DNA of 64,000 nt from Bradyrhizobium sp. 1 (GTDB taxonomy: Bacteria > Pseudomonadota > Alphaproteobacteria > Rhizobiales > Xanthobacteraceae): NCBI RefSeq assembly GCF_023073315.1, contig NZ_JADPJH010000018.1, positions 431,524-495,523 of the forward strand, written 5' to 3'. The translations under genes were made by a program, and so were the position numbers. Below the pieces are notes generated by a model that made no database searches, was not told the DNA's origin, and saw only the letters and a program-made list of their open reading frames with translations. Below are positions 1 to 9,063 of this stretch, in pieces; the stretch's first letter is position 1; each line of letters starts with the position of its first letter.

Positions 1-852
1 CTCCTCGACCTTGGTGAAGGTTTCGCCGGCCAGCGCACGATCCCAAATGGCCGTCGCCGCAGCGAGATGCTCGGGACGGTCGGCCAGGAATTCATGCAGG
101 GAATCGCCGATCTCCGGTCGCTTGCCGTAGATGCGCTGATAAGAGTCGGCACAGGATGCGTTGATGGCAAGCCAGCGATAATCGAGATTCAGAGCCTGAA
201 TCTGGCCGTCGGTGGTTTCCACGATCGTGGCCAGCAGATGACGCTCGGCGGTTCGTTCGGCCACGCGCTGCTCGAGCGTGGTGGTCAGCTCCCGGTACCG
301 CGCTTCGCTGGCCCGCAGCCGCGTCACGCCCAACACGCGTTCCGTGGTCTCCGAGACGAGACAGAGTACACCGCCGACCGAGCCGTCATCATCAGGCACG
401 GCGGAATACGAGACATCCCAATAGCTGGTCTCGCCGTAGCCATGACGCTCGACGTAGAACGGACGATCCTTCGCGGCGAATGTCTTTCGGGTTTGACGGA
501 CGCCTGACAGCAGCGGTTCGAGATCGTCCCACAGCTCGCCCCAGTTCTCGATCGCCGGGCGGCCGAGGGCGCGGGGGTGGTTGGCACCGATGCCCGGCGC
601 GTAGGCGTCGTTGTAGAGAGCGACGAAATCGGGGCCCCAGAACAAAACGATCTGGGCCTGGGCGGGCAGCATCATGCCGACCGTCGCCTTCAGGGCCTGG
701 GACCAGTCGCGGGGAGGACCGAGCGGTGAATCCGACCAGTCGAGGGAGCGCATCGCGGCGCCCAGCTCGCCGCCGTCGGCGAGGAAGCTTATATCGGTCG
801 ACTGCCGAGCAGCATTCTCAGACAGCACCTGATCCCCCGCGACGCATGACAT
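1..852 (-). CDS. PAS-domain sensor histidine kinase, N-terminal part (cut by window edge)
   Basis: An uninterrupted minus-strand frame of 284 codons runs off the left edge, so the kinase core is not in view. Residues 30-170 look like a sensory domain (FWGPDFVALYNDAYAPGIG, SYWDVSYSAVPDDDGSVGG) of the type preceding PAS domains in bacterial hybrid kinases. A short coiled-coil (LEQRVAERTAERHLL, about 203-217) links it to a second PAS-like domain (QIQALNLDYRWLAINASC). In this family such proteins end in a HWE- or HisKA-type kinase module; that part is inferred. Start ATG 852 is used, with an in-frame ATG at 858 as alternative; neither has a strong Shine-Dalgarno. The neighbour at 986 is divergent. 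Confidence 0.8.
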   Translation of the reverse strand, partial: MSCVAGDQVLSENAARQSTDISFLADGGELGAAMRSLDWSDSPLGPPRDWSQALKATVGMMLPAQAQIVLFWGPDFVALYNDAYAPGIGANHPRALGRPAIENWGELWDDLEPLLSGVRQTRKTFAAKDRPFYVERHGYGETSYWDVSYSAVPDDDGSVGGVLCLVSETTERVLGVTRLRASEARYRELTTTLEQRVAERTAERHLLATIVETTDGQIQALNLDYRWLAINASCADSYQRIYGKRPEIGDSLHEFLADRPEHLAAATAIWDRALAGETFTKVEE

Positions 853-985
853 GGGCATCTTTGCCCATCGAGCCCGAACTTCGTGGACTCAACGGTCGGT
901 AACGCGCAATGCGGAATCTGGTTCCGTTCCAGTGGTTTGACCCCACCCTTGTGCTATTGCTTCATCCGCAACGACGCGAGGTACC

Positions 986-1660
986 ATGCTCCCCATTCCC
1001 GCCGATATCTTCACCGAGCCCGAGGACGTCTCGCCCGACAGCCTTGCCAATCTCGGCCCGCTCCGCCGACTCGCCGGCAGCTGGCAGGCGGACAAGGGCA
1101 TCGATGTCAATCCGAAGGCGGAGGGGCCGGAGCGGCGGACCTTCATCGAGCATATCCGGATGGACCCGATCGATCCGCAGGCCAACGGGCCGCAGCTGCT
1201 CTATGGACTGCGCTATCACATCCACATCAATACGCCCGAGGAAGACATTACCTTCCACGACCAGGTCGGCTACTGGCTGTGGGAGCCCGCGACCGGGCTG
1301 ATCATGCAGACGCTGGCGATTCCGCGCGGGCAGGTGCTGCTGGCCTCGGGCAAGGCCGGACCGGATGACAGAAAGATCTCCGTCACGGCGAAGCGCGGCG
1401 ACACCGCTTACGGGATCTGCTCGACCGATTTTCTGGAACAGGCATTCCGCACCGATTCCTACCGCTGCGACATCACCTTCAACGATGACGGAAGCTGGAC
1501 CTATCTGATCCAGACCGAGTTGTTCGTCCGCGGCGCGCCCTTCAATCATCACGACAGCAATACGCTCAAGCTCGTCGCGCCGCCAAAGCCCAACCCGCTC
1601 GCGGTGATCGTCAACGATCGCGCCAAAGACAACTCCAAGAGCGGCGGCACGGCGGCTTGA
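986..1660 (+). CDS. Nitrobindin-like heme-binding beta-barrel (FABP family) protein
   Basis: 224 residues. The segment LGPLRRLAGSW near the N-terminus and the downstream pattern of alternating beta strands (YHIHINTPEEDITFHDQVGYW, split here by function rather than domain) match the bacterial nitrobindin/THAP4-like group, small barrels that bind heme and react with NO or peroxynitrite. No signal peptide, so cytoplasmic. The C-terminal tail (about 205-224) is polar and low complexity. The next gene starts 19 bases downstream on the same strand, so co-transcription is plausible. The family call is firm; heme binding here is inferred from the family. Confidence 0.75.
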   Translation: MLPIPADIFTEPEDVSPDSLANLGPLRRLAGSWQADKGIDVNPKAEGPERRTFIEHIRMDPIDPQANGPQLLYGLRYHIHINTPEEDITFHDQVGYWLWEPATGLIMQTLAIPRGQVLLASGKAGPDDRKISVTAKRGDTAYGICSTDFLEQAFRTDSYRCDITFNDDGSWTYLIQTELFVRGAPFNHHDSNTLKLVAPPKPNPLAVIVNDRAKDNSKSGGTAA

Positions 1661-1679
1661 GCGTGGTCCGGAGATTTGC

Positions 1680-2390
1680 ATGAAGCCTTATGTCATCTGT
1701 CTGATGCATTCGAGCCTCGACGGCCGGACGCATCCCAGCCGCTGGCGTCCAAAGGGCGCGGGCACGGACTGGTTCGAGACAATCCATGGCGAGCTCGGCG
1801 GCGATGCCTGGGTGATCGGCCGCGTCACCGGCTCGGAGTTCGCCAAGGGCGAGCCTTATCCTGCGACAGTGAGCGAAAAGTTTCCCCGCGAAAACTGGTT
1901 CGCGCGGCGCGATGCGAAAACCTATGGCGTGGTGCTCGACGCGCAGGGCAAGATCGGCTGGGGCCGCACCGACATCGGCGGCGATCCGATCGTCGTCGTG
2001 CTGACTGAGGGCGTGCCGGATTCGCATGTCGCGGGGCTTCGTGGCGAGGGCGTGTCCTACATCTTTGCCGGCAAGTCGGAGATCGATCTCGCGCTGGCGC
2101 TGGACATCCTCAACCGTGAACTCGGGGTGAAGCGTCTGCTGGTGGAGGGCGGCGGCGTTGCCAATGGCGCGTTCCTGCGCGCCGGTCTCATCGACGAGTT
2201 CAATCTGATCCTCAGCCCCGCGATCGACGGCGCCAAGGGCGCACCCTTCGTATTCGATTCGACGGACGCGGACAGCGACAAACGCGCGCCCCTCACCGCG
2301 ATGACGCTGGAGAATGTGCGGGAGCTCGGCGGCGGCGTCCTGCTGTTGCGCTACCTGATCAAGAACGATCCGCAAGGCCTGGTCGGGTGA
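1680..2390 (+). CDS. RibD C-terminal / dihydrofolate reductase-fold family protein
   Basis: 236 residues starting at ATG with GGAG 9 bases upstream. The N-terminus (MKPYVICLMHSSLDGRTHPS) and the motif LLVEGGGVANGAFLRAGLID near residues 152-171 are typical of the RibD-C group, where NADPH-dependent reductases of pyrimidine deaminase products share the DHFR fold. There is no N-terminal deaminase domain, so this is not a bifunctional RibD; such stand-alone members are widespread and mostly uncharacterised reductases. It probably forms an operon with the upstream nitrobindin-like gene and the amine oxidase that begins 9 bases after its stop. Confidence 0.8.
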   Translation: MKPYVICLMHSSLDGRTHPSRWRPKGAGTDWFETIHGELGGDAWVIGRVTGSEFAKGEPYPATVSEKFPRENWFARRDAKTYGVVLDAQGKIGWGRTDIGGDPIVVVLTEGVPDSHVAGLRGEGVSYIFAGKSEIDLALALDILNRELGVKRLLVEGGGVANGAFLRAGLIDEFNLILSPAIDGAKGAPFVFDSTDADSDKRAPLTAMTLENVRELGGGVLLLRYLIKNDPQGLVG

Positions 2391-2399
2391 TGCGCTGGC

Positions 2400-3671
2400 A
2401 TGTCGGACATGTCTGAGCACATCATTGTCGTCGGCGCCGGCGCAGCGGGCCTGATGGCGGCGCGCGAACTCGCGCGCGCCGGGAAGAGGGTGACGATCCT
2501 GGAAGCCCGTGAGCGCTGCGGCGGCCGGATTCACCCGCTGCCGGCCGCGGAGTTCGGCTACCCCGCCGACGGCGGCGCCGAATTCGTCCATGGCGAGGCG
2601 CCGGTCACGCGCGCTCTGTTGCGCGAGGCGAAGTTGTCCCTTCAGGAGATCGAAGGCACGCAATGGAGTTTTGACGGCACAAAACTCTCGCGCGAAAGCC
2701 GTCACGATCCGCATGAGGCGGAGCTGCATGCCGTTCTCGGGCAGTTGAAGGACGATCTCGCCGTCGCTGATTTCCTGCGCCGGCATTTTGCCGGACCTGA
2801 ATACGGCCGGCTGCGCACTTTCATCGAGCGCATGGTCGAAGGCTACGACGCCGCCGATCCCGAGCGTGCCTCCATTCTGGCGCTGCGCGAGGAGTGGATG
2901 GACGGCGGGCACCACACCCAGGCGCGCATCGTCGGCGGCTATGGCGCGCTGATCGATTTTCTGGCGGCCGAGTGCCGCGGGCGCGGCGCTGCGATCCACT
3001 TTGGCTGCGTGGTGTCGGCCATCGATGAGAAGGACGGCGCGGTGGTCGTTCATTGCACCAATGGCGACGTGCACGCCTGCGATCGCGTGATCGTCACCGT
3101 TCCGCTGCCGTTGCTGCGCGACATCGCTCTGCCCGCGGCCGCGCGCGCGAAGGCCGCCGTGGCCTGCGACATCGGCTTCGGCAGCGTGATCAAAATCCTG
3201 CTGCGGTTCTCACGGCCATGGTGGCGCGAGGTGAAGCAGGATCTTGCGGATATGACCTTCCTGCTGTCGGACCAGGCCATTCCGGTGTGGTGGACGCGCT
3301 ATCCGGAGCAGCATCCGGTGCTCACCGGCTGGTTCGGCGGCCCGCGCACCGCGGTGCTGGCGCATCTCGACTCACGAGGGCTGATCGACGCCGGGCTCGA
3401 ATCGCTCGCCGTGGTGTTCGGTCTGCCGCGGGAAAACATCGCGCGCGACCTCGTCGCAGCGGAGGCGACGAATTGGGTGCACGATCGATTCGCTCGCGGT
3501 GCTTATTCCTGGGCGACGCCGGCGACGCGCGCGGCGCAAACAATCCTCGCGCGCGCCGACGGCCCCGTGCTGTTTTCCGGTGAGGCGATCTATCGCGGCC
3601 GCGACATGGGTACGGTCGAGGCCGCGCTTGCGAGCGGGCTGGAGACGGCGGGGATGATCCTGCGCGGATGA
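2400..3671 (+). CDS. FAD-dependent amine oxidase (monoamine oxidase-like)
   Basis: 423 residues. The N-terminal dinucleotide-binding segment IIVVGAGAAGLMAARELA (about 8-25) followed by EARERCGGRIH is the Rossmann and GG-R motif of flavin amine oxidases. The C-terminus has the matching FAD contact (LFSGEAIYRGRDMGTVEAA). The middle holds an aromatic-rich substrate region (IPVWWTRYPEQHPVLTGWFG). No signal peptide is seen, so it is predicted to be cytoplasmic and to deaminate an unidentified amine. It is the third gene of a tight run that ends at a strong terminator hairpin directly after its stop. Confidence 0.85.
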   Translation: MSDMSEHIIVVGAGAAGLMAARELARAGKRVTILEARERCGGRIHPLPAAEFGYPADGGAEFVHGEAPVTRALLREAKLSLQEIEGTQWSFDGTKLSRESRHDPHEAELHAVLGQLKDDLAVADFLRRHFAGPEYGRLRTFIERMVEGYDAADPERASILALREEWMDGGHHTQARIVGGYGALIDFLAAECRGRGAAIHFGCVVSAIDEKDGAVVVHCTNGDVHACDRVIVTVPLPLLRDIALPAAARAKAAVACDIGFGSVIKILLRFSRPWWREVKQDLADMTFLLSDQAIPVWWTRYPEQHPVLTGWFGGPRTAVLAHLDSRGLIDAGLESLAVVFGLPRENIARDLVAAEATNWVHDRFARGAYSWATPATRAAQTILARADGPVLFSGEAIYRGRDMGTVEAALASGLETAGMILRG

Positions 3672-3673
3672 AA

Positions 3674-3699
3674 AAAGGCCCGCGTATTCGCGGGCCTTT
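3674..3699. terminator. Bidirectional terminator hairpin
   Basis: A perfect 11-bp inverted repeat (AAAGGCCCGCG / CGCGGGCCTTT) with a 4-base loop (TATT) lies 2 bases after the amine oxidase stop and 21 bases before the stop of the convergent gene. A-run on one side and T-run on the other allow termination from both directions. Confidence 0.85.
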
Positions 3700-3720
3700 C
3701 GTTCGTTCGTGTCAGTCCGC

Positions 3721-4026
3721 TCACCAGCGGTTGCCGCCGAAGCCGAAGGTCACGTTCGGACCGCCACCGCCGTAATATCCGTACGGTCCGCCGCCATAAT
3801 AGCCGTGGTGGCGCGGGTAATAGCCGTAGCTCCGGTGGTGCGGGCGATAATAGCCGTGCTGATGATGGCGCCATTGGTGATGGCGCTGGCCATGATGATG
3901 GTGCCGGTGTTGTGCGCTAATGTCCGTCGGCGCGTTCTGCTTCGCGCCTGTGTTGGCCGCGTTCGCCGCCGAACCGCCGGCCAGCGCCGCAGCACCGACG
4001 GCCAGCGCGACAAAGAGATACTTCAT
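3721..4026 (-). CDS. Secreted His/Gly/Tyr-rich small protein
   Basis: 101 residues. A clear signal peptide (MKYLFVALAVGAAALAGGSA, cleavage after about residue 23) is followed by a histidine block (QHRHHHHGQRHHQWRHHQHG, about 39-58) and a Tyr/Gly tail (HGYYGGGPYGYYGGGGP). The composition suggests a metal-binding or surface protein in the periplasm; no family function is known. ATG 4026 is chosen because the longer frame upstream lacks a plausible signal sequence. The gene ends against the shared terminator. Confidence 0.75.
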   Translation of the reverse strand: MKYLFVALAVGAAALAGGSAANAANTGAKQNAPTDISAQHRHHHHGQRHHQWRHHQHGYYRPHHRSYGYYPRHHGYYGGGPYGYYGGGGPNVTFGFGGNRW

Positions 4027-4190
4027 GTCATCACTCCAGTTGAATGTCGTGTGACAACAGATGGGCGCTGGCTGCGTTCCGGCCAGTGCGGGCGTCGAAA
4101 CGACGCAGCGTGCGACGTTCGATTCTAGGCGAATGATCGCATGTCGTGAGATGTATTGTCGCATCAGCGGCGCGCGTTGTGCCGCTGCCA

Positions 4191-4760
4191 TCATCTCGCC
4201 GCGAATGATGCGATCACGTCGTCGGTCGTGACGATGCGCGCGAATTCGCCATTGAGATTCGACAGCGTCATCGCATGGATCTCTTCGGCGGAATGCGCGT
4301 CGCCGTCGGGACCAATGCGGTCGAACGTCCAGGTCGCATCGCGGACCAGGCGCGCATCGAAGCCGAGATTGCCGGCCATCCGCGTCGTGGTCTCGACGCA
4401 ATGATTGGTGGTGGCGCCGCAGATCACGAGCGTGGTGATGCCAGCCGCACGCAGGCGCGTCTCGAGGTCGGTGCCGATGAAGGCGCTGTTGACGCGCTTG
4501 ACGATGACAGGCTCACCCGCCTCCTCGCGCGCCTCGTCCTTGACCGCGTAACCGGAATGCGACGGCAGAAACGTCGAGTTCGGCTTGGTACCCTCGTGGC
4601 GGATGTGGACAATCGGCGCACCGTGTGCCCTGAACGCCCTCAGGAGATCGACGATCCGCGCCACTGCATCCGGATTGTTGCGGCGCTTGCCCGCCGCCTC
4701 CCATTCGTCGAATGCGCGCTGAACGTCGACGACGATGAGGGCGGGGAGGGGGTGGGGCAT
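4191..4760 (-). CDS. Cysteine hydrolase, isochorismatase family
   Basis: 189 residues from ATG 4760, which has an AAAGG sequence upstream; the longer frame adds 42 residues unlike the family. Motifs are ALIVVDVQRAFDEWE (catalytic Asp), VIVKRVNSAFIGTDLETRL (catalytic Lys) and VICGATTNHCVETTTR (nucleophile Cys), the three catalytic positions of the isochorismatase-like fold. Members hydrolyse amides or vinyl ethers (nicotinamide, isochorismate, ureidoacrylate). The substrate is not determinable from sequence. It stands alone between the His-rich protein and the sensor kinase. Confidence 0.85.
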   Translation of the reverse strand: MPHPLPALIVVDVQRAFDEWEAAGKRRNNPDAVARIVDLLRAFRAHGAPIVHIRHEGTKPNSTFLPSHSGYAVKDEAREEAGEPVIVKRVNSAFIGTDLETRLRAAGITTLVICGATTNHCVETTTRMAGNLGFDARLVRDATWTFDRIGPDGDAHSAEEIHAMTLSNLNGEFARIVTTDDVIASFAAR

Positions 4761-4855
4761 GATCGAACCTTTCGGACGGCCTGTTGGGCCGAATATGCGA
4801 GGCGATCCGGGAAGCGCAATGCCGATCTTCCCTCGTTTCATGACGAGCAGTCTCG

Positions 4856-4886
4856 TAGGGTGGGTTAGCGTAGCGTAACCCACCAT
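4856..4886. repeat. Short extragenic palindrome (GTGGGTTA type)
   Basis: TGGGTTA-GCGTAGCG-TAACCCA forms a 7-bp-armed hairpin, flanked by AGGG/CCACC sequence. The opening TAGGGTGGG recurs in the larger palindrome at 30150-30242, so it probably belongs to the same dispersed family. It lies in the 165-base gap upstream of the hydrolase. Confidence 0.55.
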
Positions 4887-4925
4887 TGTCAGTCTCCGCC
4901 GAGGCAGAAGAGTACTGCGCTCACG

Positions 4926-6809
4926 CTATCGCGACGCTGCCAGCGGCAGGCTGACGTGAAACACGGCGCCCCCTGACGGGGCGTTTTCGGCCCAGATGCG
5001 CCCGCCATGTGCCTCGACGATGGTATGCGCGATCGAGAGGCCTATGCCCATGCCTTGCGCCTTGGTTGTAAAAAACGGCTTGAAGATCTCGGTCACCTTC
5101 TCCGCAAGAATGCCGTCGCCTGTATCGGCGATGGAGACAAGGGCCAGATTGCCGTTGGCGAGGCTGGTCCGACTGACGACGCGGCGCCGATCGTCCGGAA
5201 GATGAGCCACAGCATCCATACCGTTCACGACGAGATTCAGGATGGCCTGCTGCAGCTGGACCTTGTCGCCTTTCACGCGGATGGTCGACGACGACAGCTC
5301 CGTCGCGAGTTCGACATCATGGGTCATGGCCTGCACCGAGAGGAATCGAAACACCTCGGCGACCGTCGCATTGAGGTCGATCTCGCGCCGTTCAGTCGGG
5401 TCTCGCTTCAGAAACGAGCGCAGCCGGTCGATGATTTCGGCCGCCCGCTGATCGTCGCGGCGGATGTGGTCCAGTATGTCCCGGATCTCGCCGAGATCGG
5501 GGGGCGGATTCCGCAACATTTGCTGGGCCGTCTCGGCATTGATCAGGATCGCGGCGAGCGGCTGGTTCAGCTCGTGCGCGATCGAGGCGGACATCTCTCC
5601 GGCGGTCGCGCGGCGGTTCATGTGGGCGAGTTCCGACATGCGCTGGCGTGCCTCGACCTCGGCCAGGAAACGCAAGCGGCGCTCGCGCAGCAGAATGGCG
5701 ATCATCAGCCCCTGGACCAGCACCACGCTCGCGACGATTGTCGAGTGCCAGTAATATTGTTCCCAGAAGCTCCGTTCGCGGAAACGCACCTCGCTGCCAG
5801 GAGGCAGATTGGCTTCGTCCACGTTCCAGCGTTGCAGCTGCCGCCAGTCGAAGATCGGCTTCACGTTGTCCCCGCTGAAGGGCGCGATACGCGACGGCGC
5901 TTCGCCGTCGAGAATCCGCATCGCTACTTCGCCGGCTTCGCGGCCGATGATTTCGGGCAGCAGCAGGAAGCCGCCCACTCCCGACCGCCCCAGGAACGTA
6001 TCGGACGTAATGATGATCGGGCGGTTCGCGCTCTCGGCGACGCGCGCGAGTGCCGAGGCGGCGGAGTAATAGGTGCCTTCGCCGTCGGAATACATCGCCG
6101 AGGTCAGGATCGCGGAGCCGGCGGGCAGGGAGGCGACCTGCTTGCGGACGTCACGCAGGACCGCATCGGAGAGATCTGTGACCTCCAGACCGGGCATCAC
6201 GGCCGCGAAGTCCTGCTTCCAATGTCCATACACCAGCGGATTCTTCCAGGCGTCGCCGACGAGGACGACACGGGTCAGATTGGGAACGACGGCGCGCGCT
6301 GCGATCAGGAGATCGGTCGGCCTCACTCTGGCGAAGACGGCCGTCGCGTCGGGCAGAAACAGCGCGCGTGTTTCGGGCAGGTCGGGCACGAAGCCGTACA
6401 CGACAGGCGCGGCGGGCCAGATGTCCTGCTTGCGTTTCTGAAGGAATTTCGCCGATGCGACGCCGATCGACACGATGACGTCGATGGAGCGGAGTGCATA
6501 TTTGGTCTTGAGGTGACCGACCAGGCTTTCTTCGTAGTCTGGTCCGGGGAAGCGGGCGAGATCGAGGCTCTCGCCGTAGATCACCGTGTGACCCTTCCCG
6601 TTTTGCTTTGCGGCGGCACGGATGCCGGCAAAGATCTCCGAATAGAAGGGCGAGCGAAAATCGGCTTCTTCCAGAACCAGGATCGAACGCTGCCGCGGGC
6701 CGTCGGCTGCGATGCATTCAGATGACAGGTTTGCAGACGACAGGCTTGCGAACAGGCAGACGATCAGGATGCGCGCGATTACGGCGATCCTACACATTCC
6801 TGGACTCAT
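4926..6809 (-). CDS. Sensor histidine kinase with ABC-substrate-binding-type extracellular domain
   Basis: A signal/anchor (MCRIAVIARILIVCLFASL) is followed by about 300 periplasmic residues resembling a type-1 periplasmic binding domain (DVIVSIGVASAKFLQ, PVVYGFVPDLPETRALFLP). A transmembrane helix (YWHSTIVASVVLVQGLMIAI) follows. The cytoplasmic part has the H-box ASIAHELNQPLAAIL and ATPase motifs NLVVNGMDAV, DTGDGI and GMGIGLSIA. It likely senses a small ligand and autophosphorylates. ATG 6809 is chosen for its upstream GGAAG; ATG 6797 is an alternative. No response regulator is adjacent, so the partner lies elsewhere. The architecture is common in Bradyrhizobium; the ligand is unknown. Confidence 0.9.
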   Translation of the reverse strand: MSPGMCRIAVIARILIVCLFASLSSANLSSECIAADGPRQRSILVLEEADFRSPFYSEIFAGIRAAAKQNGKGHTVIYGESLDLARFPGPDYEESLVGHLKTKYALRSIDVIVSIGVASAKFLQKRKQDIWPAAPVVYGFVPDLPETRALFLPDATAVFARVRPTDLLIAARAVVPNLTRVVLVGDAWKNPLVYGHWKQDFAAVMPGLEVTDLSDAVLRDVRKQVASLPAGSAILTSAMYSDGEGTYYSAASALARVAESANRPIIITSDTFLGRSGVGGFLLLPEIIGREAGEVAMRILDGEAPSRIAPFSGDNVKPIFDWRQLQRWNVDEANLPPGSEVRFRERSFWEQYYWHSTIVASVVLVQGLMIAILLRERRLRFLAEVEARQRMSELAHMNRRATAGEMSASIAHELNQPLAAILINAETAQQMLRNPPPDLGEIRDILDHIRRDDQRAAEIIDRLRSFLKRDPTERREIDLNATVAEVFRFLSVQAMTHDVELATELSSSTIRVKGDKVQLQQAILNLVVNGMDAVAHLPDDRRRVVSRTSLANGNLALVSIADTGDGILAEKVTEIFKPFFTTKAQGMGIGLSIAHTIVEAHGGRIWAENAPSGGAVFHVSLPLAASR

Positions 6810-6939
6810 CGCCCCGCTTCCGGTTGCAATCGGGCCTCCTCGATGAGGACGCACGCGAGAGCATACAAGCCGGACCTGGAGTTTCAACGGAAGGATGCCC
6901 GCCCGGTCCCGGGGACAAGCGGGGCGGGACGAAAGGCCG

Positions 6940-7542
6940 CTATTTGAACGGATCCTGGATCGACGGCGACGATTGCCTGATGCGGCGCACGCTGACCGGC
7001 GTGCCGTCGGAGACGAACAGCAGCTCGTAGCTGCGGCCTTCGCTGTCGGTCGCCGAGCAGGTGACGTCGTTCACCTTTTTGGCGGCAAAATTGCCGGTCT
7101 GGCGGCAGACGCCGGTTGAGGCCTGCTCGGCCGGCACCGGCAGGCCGTCGACCTTGGGCCGGTCCTTGGAATTGAGCAGCATGCGGTCGATCGGCAGCTC
7201 GTAGGAATTGTCGTCGGCGCGCTTGCCGTTCTCGCCGGAGAACGACACGACGTGATTCTCGTCGCCGGGATCGTCGACGGCGACCGCGAAATTGACCCGG
7301 CCCTTGTCGCCATGGGCGTAAGCCACCGTCTTGCAGGCGAAGGTGCGGCCCGCGACCTTCAGCGTCTTGCAATGGCCGGACATCAGCGCCAGCAGGTCGA
7401 TGAGGGCGTTCTGCTGCGCCGGCGGATTGTTGACCGGGATCGCCGCGGAAGACTCGGCAAAACAAGGACTTGCCCAGGGACTTGCCCAAGAACTTGCCAA
7501 GCTGACGAGGGTTGCGGCCAGAACCGGTTTGCAAAGGCGCAT
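6940..7542 (-). CDS. Secreted protein of unknown function
   Basis: 200 residues from ATG 7542. The signal peptide is unusual: the hydrophobic stretch contains a duplicated WASP unit (SSWASPWASPCFAES) created by a short tandem repeat of GGACTTGCCCA-like DNA near 7465-7495. The mature part has four cysteines (SGHCKTLKVAGRTFACKT early, GVCRQTGNFAAKK and DVTCSATD late), suggesting two disulfides in a compact periplasmic domain. No family was recognised. It is downstream of, and on the same strand as, the TPR gene but 190 bases away. Confidence 0.7.
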   Translation of the reverse strand: MRLCKPVLAATLVSLASSWASPWASPCFAESSAAIPVNNPPAQQNALIDLLALMSGHCKTLKVAGRTFACKTVAYAHGDKGRVNFAVAVDDPGDENHVVSFSGENGKRADDNSYELPIDRMLLNSKDRPKVDGLPVPAEQASTGVCRQTGNFAAKKVNDVTCSATDSEGRSYELLFVSDGTPVSVRRIRQSSPSIQDPFK

Positions 7543-7735
7543 CGTCAGGCTCGCGTGCCAGGGGCCACGGTCAAATCCCGTCCAACAACCATCGAACCGC
7601 AAATTGGTTGCGATCCCGTTTGCCTAGGCCTGCCTGACTGGAATACCACCGCGCCACCCCTGGCGATTCGTCCAAATCGCCCCATCCGTCCCGGCAGCCA
7701 CTTGCCGTCAGGCCGATGTTTTTTTCGTGGCGGAG

Positions 7736-9049
7736 CTAGGCGATCGCCGCCTGCCAGCGCCTGTCACGCAACGACGGGCGGCGATGCAGGCGGGCATCGA
7801 TCAGGCCGCGGGCGCGGGGGAGGTCGCCGCTGCGCATCAGCGCCACGATGAAGGTGTCTTCGATCAACTCGCGCTGGGCGTGGCTGCCGCCGATGCGGAC
7901 GACCTCGCCCAGGACGGGTGCGAGCGTTTGCGCGCAGGCCGCATAGTCCTCGTCGGCGAAGGCGGCCAGCGCGCGGCAGATCGCCGGCACCACGGGACCG
8001 GCCGGCAGCTTGCCCTCGGTGAGCCGCTGCTCGATCACGGCAAGCCGCGCGGCGAGCGCCTCGCGGTTCTGCGTCGCGGCCGCGAACAGCGCCATGTGAA
8101 CGTCGGCGAACGGCAGGCCTGATCTCGGAAACAGTTTTTGCGCGGTGGCGTCGGCATCAAGCCAGAGCGTCTTCGGCACGGCATGGCCATAGGCCGACAG
8201 CCGCCAGAGCAGCGAGGCACCGTCGGTGACGACGTTGAGCGGCGGCGCCTGCGTGGCAGAGGGCTGAAGCACGTCGGCATAGATCTTGAGCGCACGCGCC
8301 GCGTCGCCATATTCGAGCGCGCCGAGCGCCTGATGCCAGAGGATATGGCCGTGCAAAATTCCGGCGCGGCCGTAGGAGGGGAGCCATTCGTCGACGAGAC
8401 GGTCGGCCGCCTCGATCGAGCCGTCCTCGAACATCGCATGCAGCACGGCGTGCGCGGCATGGGCATTCGCCGGGCGCAGGTCAAAACCGCGCTCGGTGAC
8501 GCCGCGGCCGCGGACGACGTCGCCGCTCTCGGTCATCGCCCAGCCATACATGGTGAGGAACCACCAGTCCTCGCCATAGTGCTGCGCGACGCGCTCGCAC
8601 AGTTCACGCCGGGCGCGGTCGTGATCGGCCATGCCGGAGAAGGCGAACAGGCCGAACGCGCCGAGCGGCAACGACAGCACCACGGCATCGCGCGGCCATG
8701 CCTCGATATGCTTCAGCATCGCTGCGATCGACTCGGGCAAGCGGCCCTCGATCGCGAGCGCGAGTGTCTCGACATGCGAGCGCTCACGCTCGGTGCCGCG
8801 CTTGGAAGCGCACTCGCGCGCGAGTGCCGCCTTCTGCCGTGCGAGATCGCCCTGCTGGTAGAAGGCGTGGATGCGGGCGCGGGCGATGTGGGCCAGTGCG
8901 AAGTCCTGATCGGCCGCGATCGCGCGCTCCAGCGTCTCCGCCGTGCCGGTCCACCCCGCCAGCATGAGATCGACGCCGTCGCGATAGGCGGATGCGGCCT
9001 CGTGCGAGGTGGTGGAGAGCGGCAGGCCGTAGCGGTCTTCGTGCGCCAT
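7736..9049 (-). CDS. Tetratricopeptide repeat protein, TTC38 family
   Basis: 437 residues made almost entirely of helical TPR-like repeats (for example FALAHIARARIHAFYQQGD, DWWFLTMYGWAMTESGD, AAHAVLHAMFEDGSIEAADR, HGHILWHQALGALEYGDAAR). The order and the conserved HAVLHAMFEDG and HGHILWHQAL segments match the TTC38-like family shared by bacteria and animals. It lacks a signal peptide and catalytic motifs, so it is probably a cytoplasmic scaffold. The biochemical role of the family is unknown. It sits 15 bases downstream of the aldo/keto reductase, so the two probably form one transcript. Confidence 0.85.
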   Translation of the reverse strand: MAHEDRYGLPLSTTSHEAASAYRDGVDLMLAGWTGTAETLERAIAADQDFALAHIARARIHAFYQQGDLARQKAALARECASKRGTERERSHVETLALAIEGRLPESIAAMLKHIEAWPRDAVVLSLPLGAFGLFAFSGMADHDRARRELCERVAQHYGEDWWFLTMYGWAMTESGDVVRGRGVTERGFDLRPANAHAAHAVLHAMFEDGSIEAADRLVDEWLPSYGRAGILHGHILWHQALGALEYGDAARALKIYADVLQPSATQAPPLNVVTDGASLLWRLSAYGHAVPKTLWLDADATAQKLFPRSGLPFADVHMALFAAATQNREALAARLAVIEQRLTEGKLPAGPVVPAICRALAAFADEDYAACAQTLAPVLGEVVRIGGSHAQRELIEDTFIVALMRSGDLPRARGLIDARLHRRPSLRDRRWQAAIA

Positions 9050-9063
9050 CGTCGTCCCCGCTG

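Noticed and set aside
1611..3074. 487-codon minus-strand frame opposite the reductase and amine oxidase
   Set aside because: Spans two real genes and their gap, with no recognisable domain or ribosome site.
5007..6725. 572-codon open frame opposite the sensor kinase
   Set aside because: Exactly antisense to a protein with full kinase motifs; the product is His/Arg/Asp-rich without family features, as expected from high-GC shadow frames.
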